NCBI RefSeq assembly: GCF_003610295.1
Contig: NZ_RAPV01000001.1
Span: 5,146,001 to 5,210,000, forward strand
Direction of reading: 5' to 3'
DNA length: 64,000 bases
Origin: Paraburkholderia sp. BL23I1N1
GTDB taxonomy: Bacteria; Pseudomonadota; Gammaproteobacteria; Burkholderiales; Burkholderiaceae
Shown: piece after piece, positions 17,943 to 27,073 of the stretch
Position numbering within the stretch: the first letter of the stretch is position 1
How the letters are laid out: each line of letters starts with the position of its first letter
Program-made: the position numbers and the translations under genes
The notes under the pieces: model-generated
Databases searched by the model: none
What the model was told of the DNA's origin: nothing
The model's input: only the letters and a program-made list of their open reading frames with translations

Positions 17943-18802
17943 GATTCATTGCTTTCAGAAACGACCAGGGACAACCGGCACTCGGCCTTCGCGAGGGGGA
18001 CACCCTTGTCGACCTCACCGCACTCGGGGGGCCGCAAAGTTTGGACATACTGCTCCGTCAGGGCGAGGCCGGTCTGCAGGCAGTGCGAGAACTTGCCTCG
18101 CGTGCCACCGAGCGACGGCCACTGACGGGGTTGGAGTACCTGCCGCCGGTGCTCAACCCGGCAAAGGCATTCGCTATCGGCCTGAACTACAAGGATCATG
18201 CGGCAGAAAGTAACTTTGAGCCGCCCAAACATCCGGTGGTATTCCAACGCTACCCATCGTCGTGGGTCGCTCACGGCAAGCCGCTTGTACGCCCCCATGT
18301 GTCAGTCCAGTTCGACTATGAAGCTGAGTTCGTCGCGGTGATCGGCAAGCCCGGCCGCTACATCCCGAAGGAGCGCGCCCTGGAGCACGTGGCCGGCTAC
18401 TCGCTGTTTAACGACGGCTCGGTGCGCGATTACCAGCTCCGTACCAACCAGTGGATGCTGGGAAAGAATTTTGACGACTCCGGTTCGTTCGGCCCCGAGT
18501 TCGTCACCGCCGACGAGCTGCCGCCCGGTGCCAACGGCCTGGAACTCAGGTGCCGACTGAACGGGGACACGCTGCAAAGCGCGAACACTGCTGACATGAT
18601 CTTCGACGTCGCCACGTTGGTGGCGGCCTGCTCCGATGCAATGCTGCTGCAGCCGGGAGACATCATCATCACCGGCACCCCGTCGGGAGTTGGCCTCGCG
18701 CGCACGCCGCAGGTCTGGATGAAGGATGGCGATGTTTGCGAGGTCGAGGTCGAAGGCATTGGCGTTCTGAGAAATCCGGTCATTGATGAGCACGTTTCCT
18801 AG
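17939..18802 (+). CDS. Fumarylacetoacetate hydrolase family protein
   Basis: The 287-residue cytoplasmic protein has the FAH C-terminal fold: GLNYKDHAAE near residue 80, FDYEAEFVAVIGK with two metal-binding Glu near 125, and GDIIITGTPSGVGLAR near 240. Members hydrolyse acyl-pyruvates or hydrate and decarboxylate 2-oxo-diene acids formed in meta-cleavage pathways. It is the third gene of the monooxygenase-dioxygenase operon and is translationally coupled to the dioxygenase by an ATGA overlap. Confidence 0.82.
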   Translation: MRFIAFRNDQGQPALGLREGDTLVDLTALGGPQSLDILLRQGEAGLQAVRELASRATERRPLTGLEYLPPVLNPAKAFAIGLNYKDHAAESNFEPPKHPVVFQRYPSSWVAHGKPLVRPHVSVQFDYEAEFVAVIGKPGRYIPKERALEHVAGYSLFNDGSVRDYQLRTNQWMLGKNFDDSGSFGPEFVTADELPPGANGLELRCRLNGDTLQSANTADMIFDVATLVAACSDAMLLQPGDIIITGTPSGVGLARTPQVWMKDGDVCEVEVEGIGVLRNPVIDEHVS

Positions 18803-19136
18803 ATCATCATTGCGCGCCATGCCCCGAAAGGACAACTGCAGCTTGGGAGAACCCAAACGTGGCCGTGATTGACCAATCAGATCTAAATGCCCGGATGGGC
18901 AGGCCATTCGATCGATAGCCTGGTCATCCGCGCTTGGTATCTAATAGCATTCCTCACGATTATTTGTGAGGTCGAAGGAGTGCGGACGATTGAAGTGGTC
19001 AGAGCTTCCGCAAACGTCGTCTGGTAGTAAGGATGTTAAGTGGCGAGGGCTTCTTGGTGGCCTTGATTCGCATGCGCGACGAAGGCGCATGTCGGCCAAC
19101 CAACGGAAATCAAATAAACGAAAACAGGAGACAGGT
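18803..19136 (+). other. Leader region of the porin gene
   Basis: No gene is visible. An inverted repeat CCTCAC, eight bases, GTGAGG lies at 18952-18971 and may be a regulator site or a weak terminator for the preceding operon. An ACAGGAGAC ribosome binding site sits at the end. Confidence 0.4.
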
Positions 19137-20273
19137 ATGGACAACATCAAATACAGCACTTTGCTCGGTTTTGCAGTATGTGCGACGCTGTTCGCCACGG
19201 CATCACACGCCCAGAGCGTTACGCTCTATGGGATCGTCGATACCGGAATCGAATACGTGAACCATGCAAATTCGAGCGGTCGGTCGGTCATACGTATGCC
19301 GGGGACGACAGGGGAACTCCCCTCTCGCTGGGGCCTGAAGGGGAACGAGCCTCTGGGTGCAGGCTACAGCGCTATTTTTACGTTGGAGAGCGGATTTGCG
19401 CTTCCCACTGGAGTCTCCAACCAGGGCGGTCGACTGTTTGGCCGGCAGGCCTACGTTGGCATTGACGCTCCTTGGGGAACATTGACGTTGGGCCGACAGT
19501 ACTCCATGTCTTTTTGGGGGAACATTCCGGCAGATCTGATCGGAACGGACATCTACGGGATCGGAACGTTAGACGCCTGGCTCGCCAATTTACGCAGTGA
19601 TAATACGGTCGCATATCGAGGCAAATTCGGCGCGTTCAATTTCGGAGGTACCTATTCTTTTGGTCGCGACGCATCTCCTGGCACCGCATCCAACACGCCG
19701 GGCCAAGCTTCCTGCGCAGGAAGTATTCCAGGCGATGCCAGCGCATGTCGCGAATGGTCCGTTATGGCGAAGTACGATAAGGGTACGTGGAACGTGGGGG
19801 CGACGTATGACCGCCAATATGGTGGGCCTGCTTCATCGGTCGCGGTTTTTAATGGCCTTCCGGCGGTCCCGTTAGTCAAGAGCAGCGACTACGATGGGCG
19901 ACTGATTTTCGATGGTTACGCGCGTCTAGGGAATCTGTCGCTTGGTGCATTATGGATTGCCCGGCGCGTCGTGGCGGCGCAGCGTGTGTCCTCCGACCAG
20001 GTCGCGCTCGAAGCTGCCTATCAGCTCTCGCCGGCGCTGTTTGTAGATGGATTGGTGCAGCGTATTGTCAACACCCAGCAGGACACAAGAGCGACAACGG
20101 AGATGATACGCATGACGTACTTGCTGTCAGTCCGCACGGCGATCTACGCACAGACGGCATTTCTGCAGAACAGCAAAAACGCTGCCTACTCCGTTAGCGG
20201 AGGCGGCCTCTCTACGCCAGCCAAGGGCATGAATCAGGTTGGTGCAATGATTGGCCTCCGACATTCATTTTGA
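19137..20273 (+). CDS. Outer-membrane general porin (Burkholderia type)
   Basis: The 378-residue trimeric 16-strand porin begins with a signal peptide cleaved after ASHA. The first strand SVTLYGIVDTGIEY and the FGRQAYVGIDAPWGTLTLGRQY block are hallmarks of the Burkholderiales porin_4 family, and the protein ends in the aromatic RHSF needed for outer-membrane assembly. It follows the aromatic operon and probably supplies its substrate or another small anion. Start chosen at 19137, where an ACAGGAGAC box lies directly upstream and the signal peptide begins. Confidence 0.88.
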   Translation: MDNIKYSTLLGFAVCATLFATASHAQSVTLYGIVDTGIEYVNHANSSGRSVIRMPGTTGELPSRWGLKGNEPLGAGYSAIFTLESGFALPTGVSNQGGRLFGRQAYVGIDAPWGTLTLGRQYSMSFWGNIPADLIGTDIYGIGTLDAWLANLRSDNTVAYRGKFGAFNFGGTYSFGRDASPGTASNTPGQASCAGSIPGDASACREWSVMAKYDKGTWNVGATYDRQYGGPASSVAVFNGLPAVPLVKSSDYDGRLIFDGYARLGNLSLGALWIARRVVAAQRVSSDQVALEAAYQLSPALFVDGLVQRIVNTQQDTRATTEMIRMTYLLSVRTAIYAQTAFLQNSKNAAYSVSGGGLSTPAKGMNQVGAMIGLRHSF

Positions 20274-20625
20274 AGTTGTCGTGAACACGTCGGCGGTAGC
20301 CGGCTCTGGGCCAGTCTCCAAGCCACGCCGCCGTCGTGTTCCAACAATCATGGCCGTCGCATGAAGCCGCTATTCGCGCGTTTCTTTGACGTTGTGGCTC
20401 GTTAAAAGGTCAGCGTTCGATCAATGTGGGACGCAGCGCGGGGGCAGCGATGCAGGTGAAGGTCCTTTCGCTGTCCGAGCGCTTATCGGTGAACGCCTCA
20501 CCGTCACTGCTCTGGCTCGCCCAAGGCGGCCGCACTTAACTTCATATGAGCCAAACCTTCAGCGAAGTCTTAAGCGCCGAGTTCCGAATACGCTTCCACA
20601 TACATCTGAATCGCAAGGGGCAAAC
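20274..20625. other. Intergenic region between porin and chemoreceptor
   Basis: I see no gene. An in-frame extension of the chemoreceptor back to 20386 lacks a ribosome binding site and adds no plausible domain. The promoter of the chemoreceptor should lie here. Confidence 0.4.
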
Positions 20626-22206
20626 GTGAACGGCTTTGCACAGAGCATCAAATTCAAGATCATTCTTGCGTTCGGCATTTGCGTGACCCTGATGGCCGGG
20701 ATCGGTCTTTTCGGCATATTTGGGCTTGCGAGACTGAATTCGAACATGAGCGAGTCGTATTCAGGCAACACGGTTCACATTGCTGATCTTGCAGAAGTGC
20801 GCGTCGCCCAGCTGGATCTGGGCCTCCAGATCCGGCGGATTCAGGTCTTCCGTGATCTCCATCAGACGAAGGCAGGCATCGAAGCAATCCGTGCGGATCT
20901 GGCGCGCATCGACAAGGCATGGAATGACTACTACTCCGGCGGAATTTCCAGCGACAAGGAAAACGAAATCGCAGCGAGGGTCAAGAATATTCAGCCGCAG
21001 TTCAGGGCGGCACTGGACGAAGCGTTGGCGGCGATGGATGCGGGTAACTACGATGCTGCCGTCCCAATTGTGAACAGGCTGGGACCAATTGCCGGACCCT
21101 TGAATGACGCGCTGGGGGAGGATGCCGCCTTTAACCTTGTTCGGGCAAGGCAGTTTGCAGATGCAAGCGGAGCGACGTTCAGAACGATTCTCGCGATCGC
21201 CATCGCGCTGGTCTGTCTGGGCGTCGTTGTGGCAATTGGGGCGTCGATGTATCTACTGCAGGCAATTTCGAATCCGCTTAATAAGGCTCTTGGCATTGCA
21301 AGCGACATCGCCGACGGTGAATTGGAGCATCGGATCGACATCGTATCGCGCGACGAGTTTGGGCGGTTGCTGGAAGCGTTGAAGAAGATGGACCGGCAAC
21401 TTGGCGACACCGTTCGAGGAATAAAGGCGAGCACCGAATCAGTCAGGCTGGCGTCGCGCGAGATCGCCATCGGCAATACCGATCTGTCTGCCCGCACGGA
21501 GGAGCAGGCCGCCTCGCTCGAAGAGACTGCGGCGACCATGACACAATTGACCGAGACAGTAAAGCGGAACGCCGAAAATGCACGACACGCCAATGGGCTG
21601 GCGACACGCGCCTCCGATATTGCAGACGTTGGCAATGAATCGGTGCAGAGCATGGTCGGAACGATCGAAAAAATCAGTAGTGGTTCGAGCAAGATTTCCG
21701 AAATCACAAGCGTCATCGAAGGCATTGCGTTTCAGACCAACATCCTCGCGCTGAATGCCGCTGTCGAGGCGGCCCGCGCGGGTGAGCAAGGGCGTGGTTT
21801 CGCCGTGGTGGCAAGCGAGGTCCGCAGCCTCGCTCAGCGTTCTGCGGCCGCCGCGAGGGAGATTAAGGCATTGATTGGCTCGTCCGTAACGATGATTCGG
21901 GACGGCGCGAAACAGGCTATCGAGGTCGGTGCCACGATAAGCGAAGTGAGGCAAGCGATCAGGCAGGTTTCCGACATTGTCGGCGAAATTTCTGCGGCTT
22001 CCGAGGAGCAGAGCCGGGGCATCGAGCAGGTCAATCAGGCCGTTGGCGAGATGGACGAGGTTACGCAGCAGAATGCTGCCCTCGTTGAACAGGCCGCCGC
22101 AGCAGCCGAGTCTCTCACGGAGCAGGCGACGCGGCTCGGCGTAGCTGTATCAGTATTCAAGCTAGCTGGTGAGGAGGCGGTGGCGTCGCGGACGCCGGAA
22201 CATTGA
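20626..22206 (+). CDS. Methyl-accepting chemotaxis protein
   Basis: The inner-membrane chemoreceptor has about 526 residues. Membrane helix 1 ([20 protein letters not shown]) is near residue 12. A helical periplasmic sensor of about 160 residues of the four-helix-bundle type follows, then membrane helix 2 ([20 protein letters not shown]) near 190, a HAMP linker, and a cytoplasmic signalling domain. The CheA/CheW-contacting hairpin tip [20 protein letters not shown] is near 370. I prefer the GTG at 20626 with its AAGGGG box. No che genes are nearby, so it plugs into the cell's main chemotaxis system, perhaps sensing an aromatic compound handled by this region. Confidence 0.88.
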   Translation: MNGFAQSIKFKIILAFGICVTLMAGIGLFGIFGLARLNSNMSESYSGNTVHIADLAEVRVAQLDLGLQIRRIQVFRDLHQTKAGIEAIRADLARIDKAWNDYYSGGISSDKENEIAARVKNIQPQFRAALDEALAAMDAGNYDAAVPIVNRLGPIAGPLNDALGEDAAFNLVRARQFADASGATFRTILAIAIALVCLGVVVAIGASMYLLQAISNPLNKALGIASDIADGELEHRIDIVSRDEFGRLLEALKKMDRQLGDTVRGIKASTESVRLASREIAIGNTDLSARTEEQAASLEETAATMTQLTETVKRNAENARHANGLATRASDIADVGNESVQSMVGTIEKISSGSSKISEITSVIEGIAFQTNILALNAAVEAARAGEQGRGFAVVASEVRSLAQRSAAAAREIKALIGSSVTMIRDGAKQAIEVGATISEVRQAIRQVSDIVGEISAASEEQSRGIEQVNQAVGEMDEVTQQNAALVEQAAAAAESLTEQATRLGVAVSVFKLAGEEAVASRTPEH

Positions 22207-22667
22207 CCGCGCGGCAAACACATACAATGCGGAGAAACTTGCACGCACAGTTCTTAGACGGCTGTGCGCGGCCAAACCCGCCAGGTTACCCAACGATGTT
22301 GGATTCCGCGAGCGGACGATCGGCTTCAGACCCGTCAGGCAGCTTTGATTAGGGAAGTCGTTGCCTTGCTATCGCTAGGGGATACTCGATGATTGGTGAT
22401 TCAGTTCGCAAAATACGTTGGCAACTTCCTGCTCATCGAAAGGCACCCTCATCGAACGCATCGCTGATCACTCTGTGAGCCGGACCGACGAACGGTTACC
22501 TTGAAACGTCGCTCTATACATACTCCCTAGCGCTTCGATCTCGTTCGCTAGCGGTCGATCCTCGCACACATCAACATAATCCGCGAAGATTAGATCGAAT
22601 GCTTACGCCACTACATATGCGCGGGGTCCTTTGCGGGGCGGCTTAGTCAACAGCATTGTCTGCATCG
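22207..22667. other. Gap between chemoreceptor and IclR gene
   Basis: The two genes converge here. I find no frame with protein-like composition, no IS end and no clear terminator hairpin. Confidence 0.4.
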
Positions 22668-23546
22668 TTATTTCACAAGACTGGACGCAACGCGTTCCGC
22701 CCCGTCGATCACCAATTCGGACAGGCGCCGAACCTGTTTCGGGTTCATCCGCGTCACTGGCGTTGAAATACCCAGCGCCGCAACGAGTCCGCGAGTCGGA
22801 TGACGAATTGCGGTGGCCACTGAGCACACGCCCGACTGGCTTTCCTCGAAGTTGGTCGCGTAACCTCGCTTGCGAACTTCGTCGAGTTCTTCCTCCAGCG
22901 CCAGCCACTGGGTGATTGTATTGCTGGTGAACGATTGAAGCGGACCGCGAGGGTACATGGCGCGCACGGATTCAATCGGCAGTTCGGCCAATATGGCTTT
23001 GCCTGCGCTGGAGGCGTAAGCAGCGAACACTTTCCCCACTGGCACGGACACTCGCAGCGCCTGGCTGCTTTCGATGGCGTCGATATAGCGAACGTTACCG
23101 TCCTCGAAAATAGCCAACTGAACGGTCTCTCCAGTCTCAGCGGCCAACTCTTCGAGAACCGGGCGGGCAATTGTCCGGATGTCCATTCGTTGAACGGCCG
23201 CCAAACCAACTTCGACAAGCGCGTTGCCAGGTTTGTAGATTCGCGACACAGGGTCTTGCGTTACGAAACCGTGATAGACGAGCATCGCCAACAGGCGATG
23301 GACGGTGGAATGGCCAACGCCGAGCTCCTCTTTCGCGTCCGAAAGGCGAATCTGGCTAGTGCGGCGAAACATAAGAAGAAGCCGAAGCACATTGTTGACC
23401 GATTCCAGCATGTAGCGAGGCGCTGGCGACTGCGATGTTGCTGATTCGTCTGTCGAATCTGTATCGGCAACCTGTTGCTCCTCAACAAGTTTCTGTGTGG
23501 CAGAAACCCGGTCAATTTTGCGCGTTGTACTTTGGAAGTCAGACAT
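22668..23546 (-). CDS. IclR-family transcriptional regulator
   Basis: The 292-residue regulator has a poorly conserved N-terminal arm of about 45 residues, then a winged helix-turn-helix (SVNNVLRLLLMF, then LGVGHSTVHRLLAML), and the IclR ligand-binding domain with GETVQLAIFEDGNVRYIDAIES and CSVATAIRHPTRGLVAALGIS. IclR proteins such as PcaU, PobR and HmgR control aromatic catabolism. The gene diverges from the bicupin operon starting at 24465. A cluster of AGAAA/TTTCT palindromes lies between them, the likely binding sites. Confidence 0.85.
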   Translation of the reverse strand: MSDFQSTTRKIDRVSATQKLVEEQQVADTDSTDESATSQSPAPRYMLESVNNVLRLLLMFRRTSQIRLSDAKEELGVGHSTVHRLLAMLVYHGFVTQDPVSRIYKPGNALVEVGLAAVQRMDIRTIARPVLEELAAETGETVQLAIFEDGNVRYIDAIESSQALRVSVPVGKVFAAYASSAGKAILAELPIESVRAMYPRGPLQSFTSNTITQWLALEEELDEVRKRGYATNFEESQSGVCSVATAIRHPTRGLVAALGISTPVTRMNPKQVRRLSELVIDGAERVASSLVK

Positions 23547-23765
23547 ATAGTTGGTACCCGTGCATGTAAGCCGAAGTTAGTTCCAGAGATGATATACGCT
23601 CCGCGCGAAACTTCGTCAACGGCCATCTCAGTCACCTCCGGTTTTGCCTAAAAAATATAGATAAATCAAATGGATAAGAAATTATTGAAGCCGCTCGCGA
23701 GGTGGGGCGCTACCATCTTCGCCCGGGCGACCCAGCCGTTTTCGTTTCGTAATGGCCAGGAGCTG

Positions 23766-23790
23766 TTTCTTCAGAGAAGAAATGATTTCT
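23766..23790. promoter_or_regulatory. Overlapping palindromes, probable IclR operator
   Basis: TTTCTTC-AGA-GAAGAAA (23766-23782) overlaps AGAAATGATTTCT (23778-23790). A related palindrome occurs 43 bases further on. Their placement upstream of a -35-like TTGACG suggests an activator/repressor site for the divergent IclR protein. Confidence 0.5.
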
Positions 23791-23798
23791 GAAAGTGC

Positions 23799-23834
23799 TT
23801 GACGTTTTTTGTCTTCTTGCAGAAAATAGTTTCT
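23799..23834 (+). promoter_or_regulatory. Candidate promoter with embedded operator
   Basis: TTGACG at 23799-23804 fits a sigma-70 -35 box, with AT-rich GAAAAT about 17 bases later. The palindrome AGAAAATAGTTTCT (23821-23834) covers the -10 region. It reads toward the bicupin operon but starts more than 600 bases before it, implying a long leader or an unrecognised gene. Confidence 0.4.
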
Positions 23835-24464
23835 GAGATGTGGAAATGTGACCATTCACGGTCGATGCCACACTGGCGCACATGACATACAAGCAACGCG
23901 CCTGATCAGGAGGCGAAGATGTGTAGGAGACAAAGCCGGCGGCACCTTGCGGACCGCGGCCTTCATCTATCGGAAGCAACCTTGCCCGGAATCCGGGCAG
24001 AAGGTGCTATGGCGGTCCCTGTGTCCGTTCAGGCGCAGCGTCTCAATGCACTTGATGCGGGCGCCGTTGAATCTGGCGCGGCCCGATGCCGTTCCCATTC
24101 CCGGAAAATCACGGCTCAATTACCGGCGCGGGCAAGCGGCCCCTCGTATGCCGCAGCAATCAGCGTTGGTAAATTGTCCAGCACCGACTTAATGAGCCAC
24201 GCGGTTGGTATGTCCGCGCGGGCGGGCGTGCGTCCTGCGTCGTTCACCGCGCCGCGCACAGCTAATTGTGACGACGCAACGAGTACCCCTTCAAAGCGGC
24301 ACAGCAGTGTGGCCCCGAGATGTTATCAACACGGGCGAAACGCATCTTCGAACAGGCGATCTGGTGCGGCATGCGTCCTTGGACGCGCGGAATCGATGCG
24401 CTGATTAAATGAACCGTCACGTGAGCAACGAACTTGCGAGTCGACGAACCAAGGAGATAATTAA
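23835..24464 (+). other. Long leader with one unassigned open frame
   Basis: Between the candidate promoter and the bicupin gene lie about 630 bases. A frame at 23919-24404 (161 codons) has an excellent AGGAGGCGAAG box, but its Arg/Ser/Ala-rich product lacks any motif or hydrophobic core and looks like out-of-frame coding. It could be a decayed gene behind an intact ribosome binding site, or a non-coding leader. I do not assign a function. Confidence 0.25.
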
Positions 24465-25508
24465 ATGACGGACGAAACAAAAGTCGGCAAACCCGCCGCA
24501 CAACTCTGGACGCGCGAAGGTTTCGGCGGGCCGCTATCGGTCGTGACACGTCCCACTTATGGCCCGGATTATCTGTCAGTGGAGGGTAAGCATGCGCCGC
24601 GCCGCTCAGTGCTAAACCGGATGACTCCGCGCGATAACGATGATGTTGATGCACTGCCTTCTGTCGTGGCGAGCTCGAAACTTGGTGTGCGTGTCCTGGT
24701 ATCCGGGCGTCGCAAACCGATGCCGTTTGTGGTGCGCAACGCCGAGGCCGATGAGATCCATTTTGTCCAGACGGGAACAGTCAGGTTCGACACAGATGTC
24801 GGCAGCCTGACGGCGGAAGAGGGCGATTTTGTCTGCATTCCACGAGCCGTTGCCTACCGGTTCGGGCCTGTCGGGGAGTCAATGCGCAGCGTGATTATTG
24901 AAAGTCCGTCGGCCATCAGCCTGACCCCACCTGCACCGTTCGGCATGATCAACTTCGCGCGCGACGTCAAGTATGCCGAGATCAACGCCGACATCCCCGC
25001 GGGCGGACCTACGCGGTTGATCCTCAAGACAGCGGACGACGAACAGACAGTGTACCTGATGCCGCACGACCCGCTCGCAGTCAGCGGTCGAATGGCGGGA
25101 AACGCGCCTGTCTGGAAGCTCAACCTGACGAAGATCCAGGTTTTGACCTATCTGCCGGACGGCGGGCCGCCGAGTCCTTTCCTGTCGTCGACAAACGGTG
25201 AACTTCTGATGTTCAACCTCAGCGCACGCATCACAAATCGGCCCCCGGTCCATATCAACGCTGATTTCGACGAAATGGTCTGCTATGTGCGCGGCCCCGG
25301 GGCGTGGGGAGGCTGTACCGAAGCCGGAACGCTCACGTGGGTGCCGAAGGGGGTTGTCCATCACGGTCCGTCTGAAAATGTACCGGAAGGCTACCTCGCC
25401 TGGCTGATAGAAACGCGAGCGACGCTGCGCTGGACGCCTGAGGCCATCGCTACTTCTGAGTTGATGGAAACCGGTCAATACGGCCCGCATCCAAGCCTGC
25501 GCAAATGA
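24465..25508 (+). CDS. Homogentisate 1,2-dioxygenase-like bicupin
   Basis: The 347-residue two-cupin protein resembles homogentisate dioxygenases but is about 90 residues shorter than HmgA. The C-terminal cupin keeps an HGD-like iron site: His in PPVHINADFDEMVCYVRG with its Glu, then His in KGVVHHGPSEN near residue 300. The N-terminal cupin (ADEIHFVQTGTVRFDTDVG) has no metal site, as in true HGDs. It heads an operon with a BKACE-like protein, an NTF2-like protein and two SDRs, none of which belong to the classical homogentisate route (HmgB/HmgC are absent). The ring substrate is therefore likely to be something other than homogentisate. GGAGAT box upstream. Confidence 0.72.
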   Translation: MTDETKVGKPAAQLWTREGFGGPLSVVTRPTYGPDYLSVEGKHAPRRSVLNRMTPRDNDDVDALPSVVASSKLGVRVLVSGRRKPMPFVVRNAEADEIHFVQTGTVRFDTDVGSLTAEEGDFVCIPRAVAYRFGPVGESMRSVIIESPSAISLTPPAPFGMINFARDVKYAEINADIPAGGPTRLILKTADDEQTVYLMPHDPLAVSGRMAGNAPVWKLNLTKIQVLTYLPDGGPPSPFLSSTNGELLMFNLSARITNRPPVHINADFDEMVCYVRGPGAWGGCTEAGTLTWVPKGVVHHGPSENVPEGYLAWLIETRATLRWTPEAIATSELMETGQYGPHPSLRK

Positions 25509-25643
25509 GGTCGTGCGCGACGCGAGCCGTCGTGCTGACAGTACCGGATTAAATTCATTCGCCGTTGAACGGCTTAACGATGAAAGCCTGGATGAAATTA
25601 GTAGTCCTAGATGCTGGATTTTAACTTGAAAAGGAGTATTACC

Positions 25644-26594
25644 ATGATTGAAAAACTTCCTCTGTGGGAAGCCGCCAAGCGTGAGATGGAAAACTACCAG
25701 TTTGTCGCCGACGCGGACACCCAACCGAAATGGGACGTTTCACCGAAGATCGCAATCAACGTTGCGGTCGCCGGGCGCTTCGATGATGGCAAGCCAACGT
25801 CGATCCAGAACTATGTTGACGAGGCCTCGCGAGTCATCGAAGGCGGGGCATGCGGAATCCATATTGACTTCACCTGGGTAACCGACGACAAGGGGCGCCG
25901 TCTCGATCGCGATCTGCCACCCGTCGAGGCATATTCGGCTGTTCTCGAGCCGTTGCGCGCGCGTTTCGGAAACGACTTCGTATCGAACCTCAACGTGCTT
26001 AACGGCACGAGCTTCGACGTGTGCGTAAGCCCCGCGCGCGAGGGGCTCGCGGAAGTGGCGCCGTGCGCCCCAGGACATCCGGAAGCGTTTGCCGTTCCTG
26101 CTGTGCAAGCGCTCGAGGAGGTCGGTGTCAAGCCGGAACTCGCCGTTCATAGCTCCGGCGAAATCGAACTTGCGAAACGGCGCTTCATCGATACCGGCAT
26201 CCTCCAGAAGCCGTACAACTGGCTGATCCTTTATGGGCTGCCTTTCAATGTTGGCCGCACGCTCGTCTCCGGCACATGGGTGAGCAATGCTCAGGACATG
26301 ACGCGCCACATGTTCCTGATGGTGGATCAGATCCGCCAGATCGACCCAACGTCTGTGATTACGGTGTGCGCTGCCGGTCGCGCCAGCCTGTACATGACCA
26401 CGCTCGCAACGATGATGGGACTGCACGTGCGCGTCGGCACAGAAGATACGCCGTGGAAGCACCCGAACAGTGATGCCCGTCTCAAGGACAACCTCGAGAT
26501 GTTCAACATGGCGAAGGATATTGCCGGGTTGCTGGGGCGTACCCCGGCCACCGCGAACGAATACCGCGCACTGATTGGCAAGCCTGCTCGCTGA
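25644..26594 (+). CDS. BKACE-family protein (DUF849, beta-keto acid cleavage enzyme-like)
   Basis: The 316-residue TIM-barrel protein resembles 3-keto-5-aminohexanoate cleavage enzymes, which split beta-keto acids with acetyl-CoA. The C-terminal block LHVRVGTEDTPWKHPNSDA, with the conserved Glu, is characteristic. In the usual zinc motif HxH (GIHxHVRD) this protein reads GIHIDFTWVTD, so one His is Asp and the following Arg-Asp is lost. Metal binding may be altered. An AAGGAG box supports the start at 25644. Position two in the operon after the bicupin suggests it processes the ring-cleavage product. Confidence 0.7.
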   Translation: MIEKLPLWEAAKREMENYQFVADADTQPKWDVSPKIAINVAVAGRFDDGKPTSIQNYVDEASRVIEGGACGIHIDFTWVTDDKGRRLDRDLPPVEAYSAVLEPLRARFGNDFVSNLNVLNGTSFDVCVSPAREGLAEVAPCAPGHPEAFAVPAVQALEEVGVKPELAVHSSGEIELAKRRFIDTGILQKPYNWLILYGLPFNVGRTLVSGTWVSNAQDMTRHMFLMVDQIRQIDPTSVITVCAAGRASLYMTTLATMMGLHVRVGTEDTPWKHPNSDARLKDNLEMFNMAKDIAGLLGRTPATANEYRALIGKPAR

Positions 26595-26675
26595 TAGCAC
26601 GTGTGCAAGGCGCGTCCCCGGCGCCTTGCATCTGCACCAGAACTGAAAATTATACAAGGTCAAAAGGAGACACCC

Positions 26676-27053
26676 ATGGCCACAGAAGTGACGTTGTCAC
26701 CGTTCGAATTCGCTGCTTCGGTTTATGAAGCCTGCGATTCGATGGACGAAGAGCGGTTTGCTGCGTTCCTCGCCGAAGATTGCGTGTTCGTCTACGCGAA
26801 TGCAGCACCCGTGATCGGCCGCGTGGCCGCAGCAGCATCTGTCAAGTCTTTCATGGCGTTGATTGCCCGGATCAAACACACATTGCTCGAAGTATGGCAG
26901 TGCGACGACGTGATCGTATCTCGCATGCAGGTGACCTACACGCGCAAGGATGGCACCACTCTTACGGTCCCGGCGATGACAACGTGGCGCATGCGCCAAC
27001 GCGAGATCAGTGAGTACCTCATTTATGTCGACGTGTCGTCGCTCTTTACGTGA
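26676..27053 (+). CDS. NTF2-like/SnoaL-type small protein
   Basis: The 125-residue product has the NTF2 cone-fold pattern: an N-terminal helix (FEFAASVYEACDSMDEERFAAFL), the DCVFVYAN strand, and three C-terminal strands (VTYTRKDGTTLTVPAMTTWRM, EISEYLIYVDVS). This fold serves isomerases, dehydratases, and small subunits of ring-hydroxylating dioxygenases. No large oxygenase subunit is nearby, so a stand-alone isomerase or dehydratase in the operon is more likely. AAGGAGA box before ATG 26676. Confidence 0.6.
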   Translation: MATEVTLSPFEFAASVYEACDSMDEERFAAFLAEDCVFVYANAAPVIGRVAAAASVKSFMALIARIKHTLLEVWQCDDVIVSRMQVTYTRKDGTTLTVPAMTTWRMRQREISEYLIYVDVSSLFT

Positions 27054-27073
27054 CGACTCCAAGGAGACCCGGA

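Noticed and set aside
23710..23979. Minus-strand frame in the IclR-bicupin gap
   Set aside because: No start signal, and it runs across the palindromic operator cluster.
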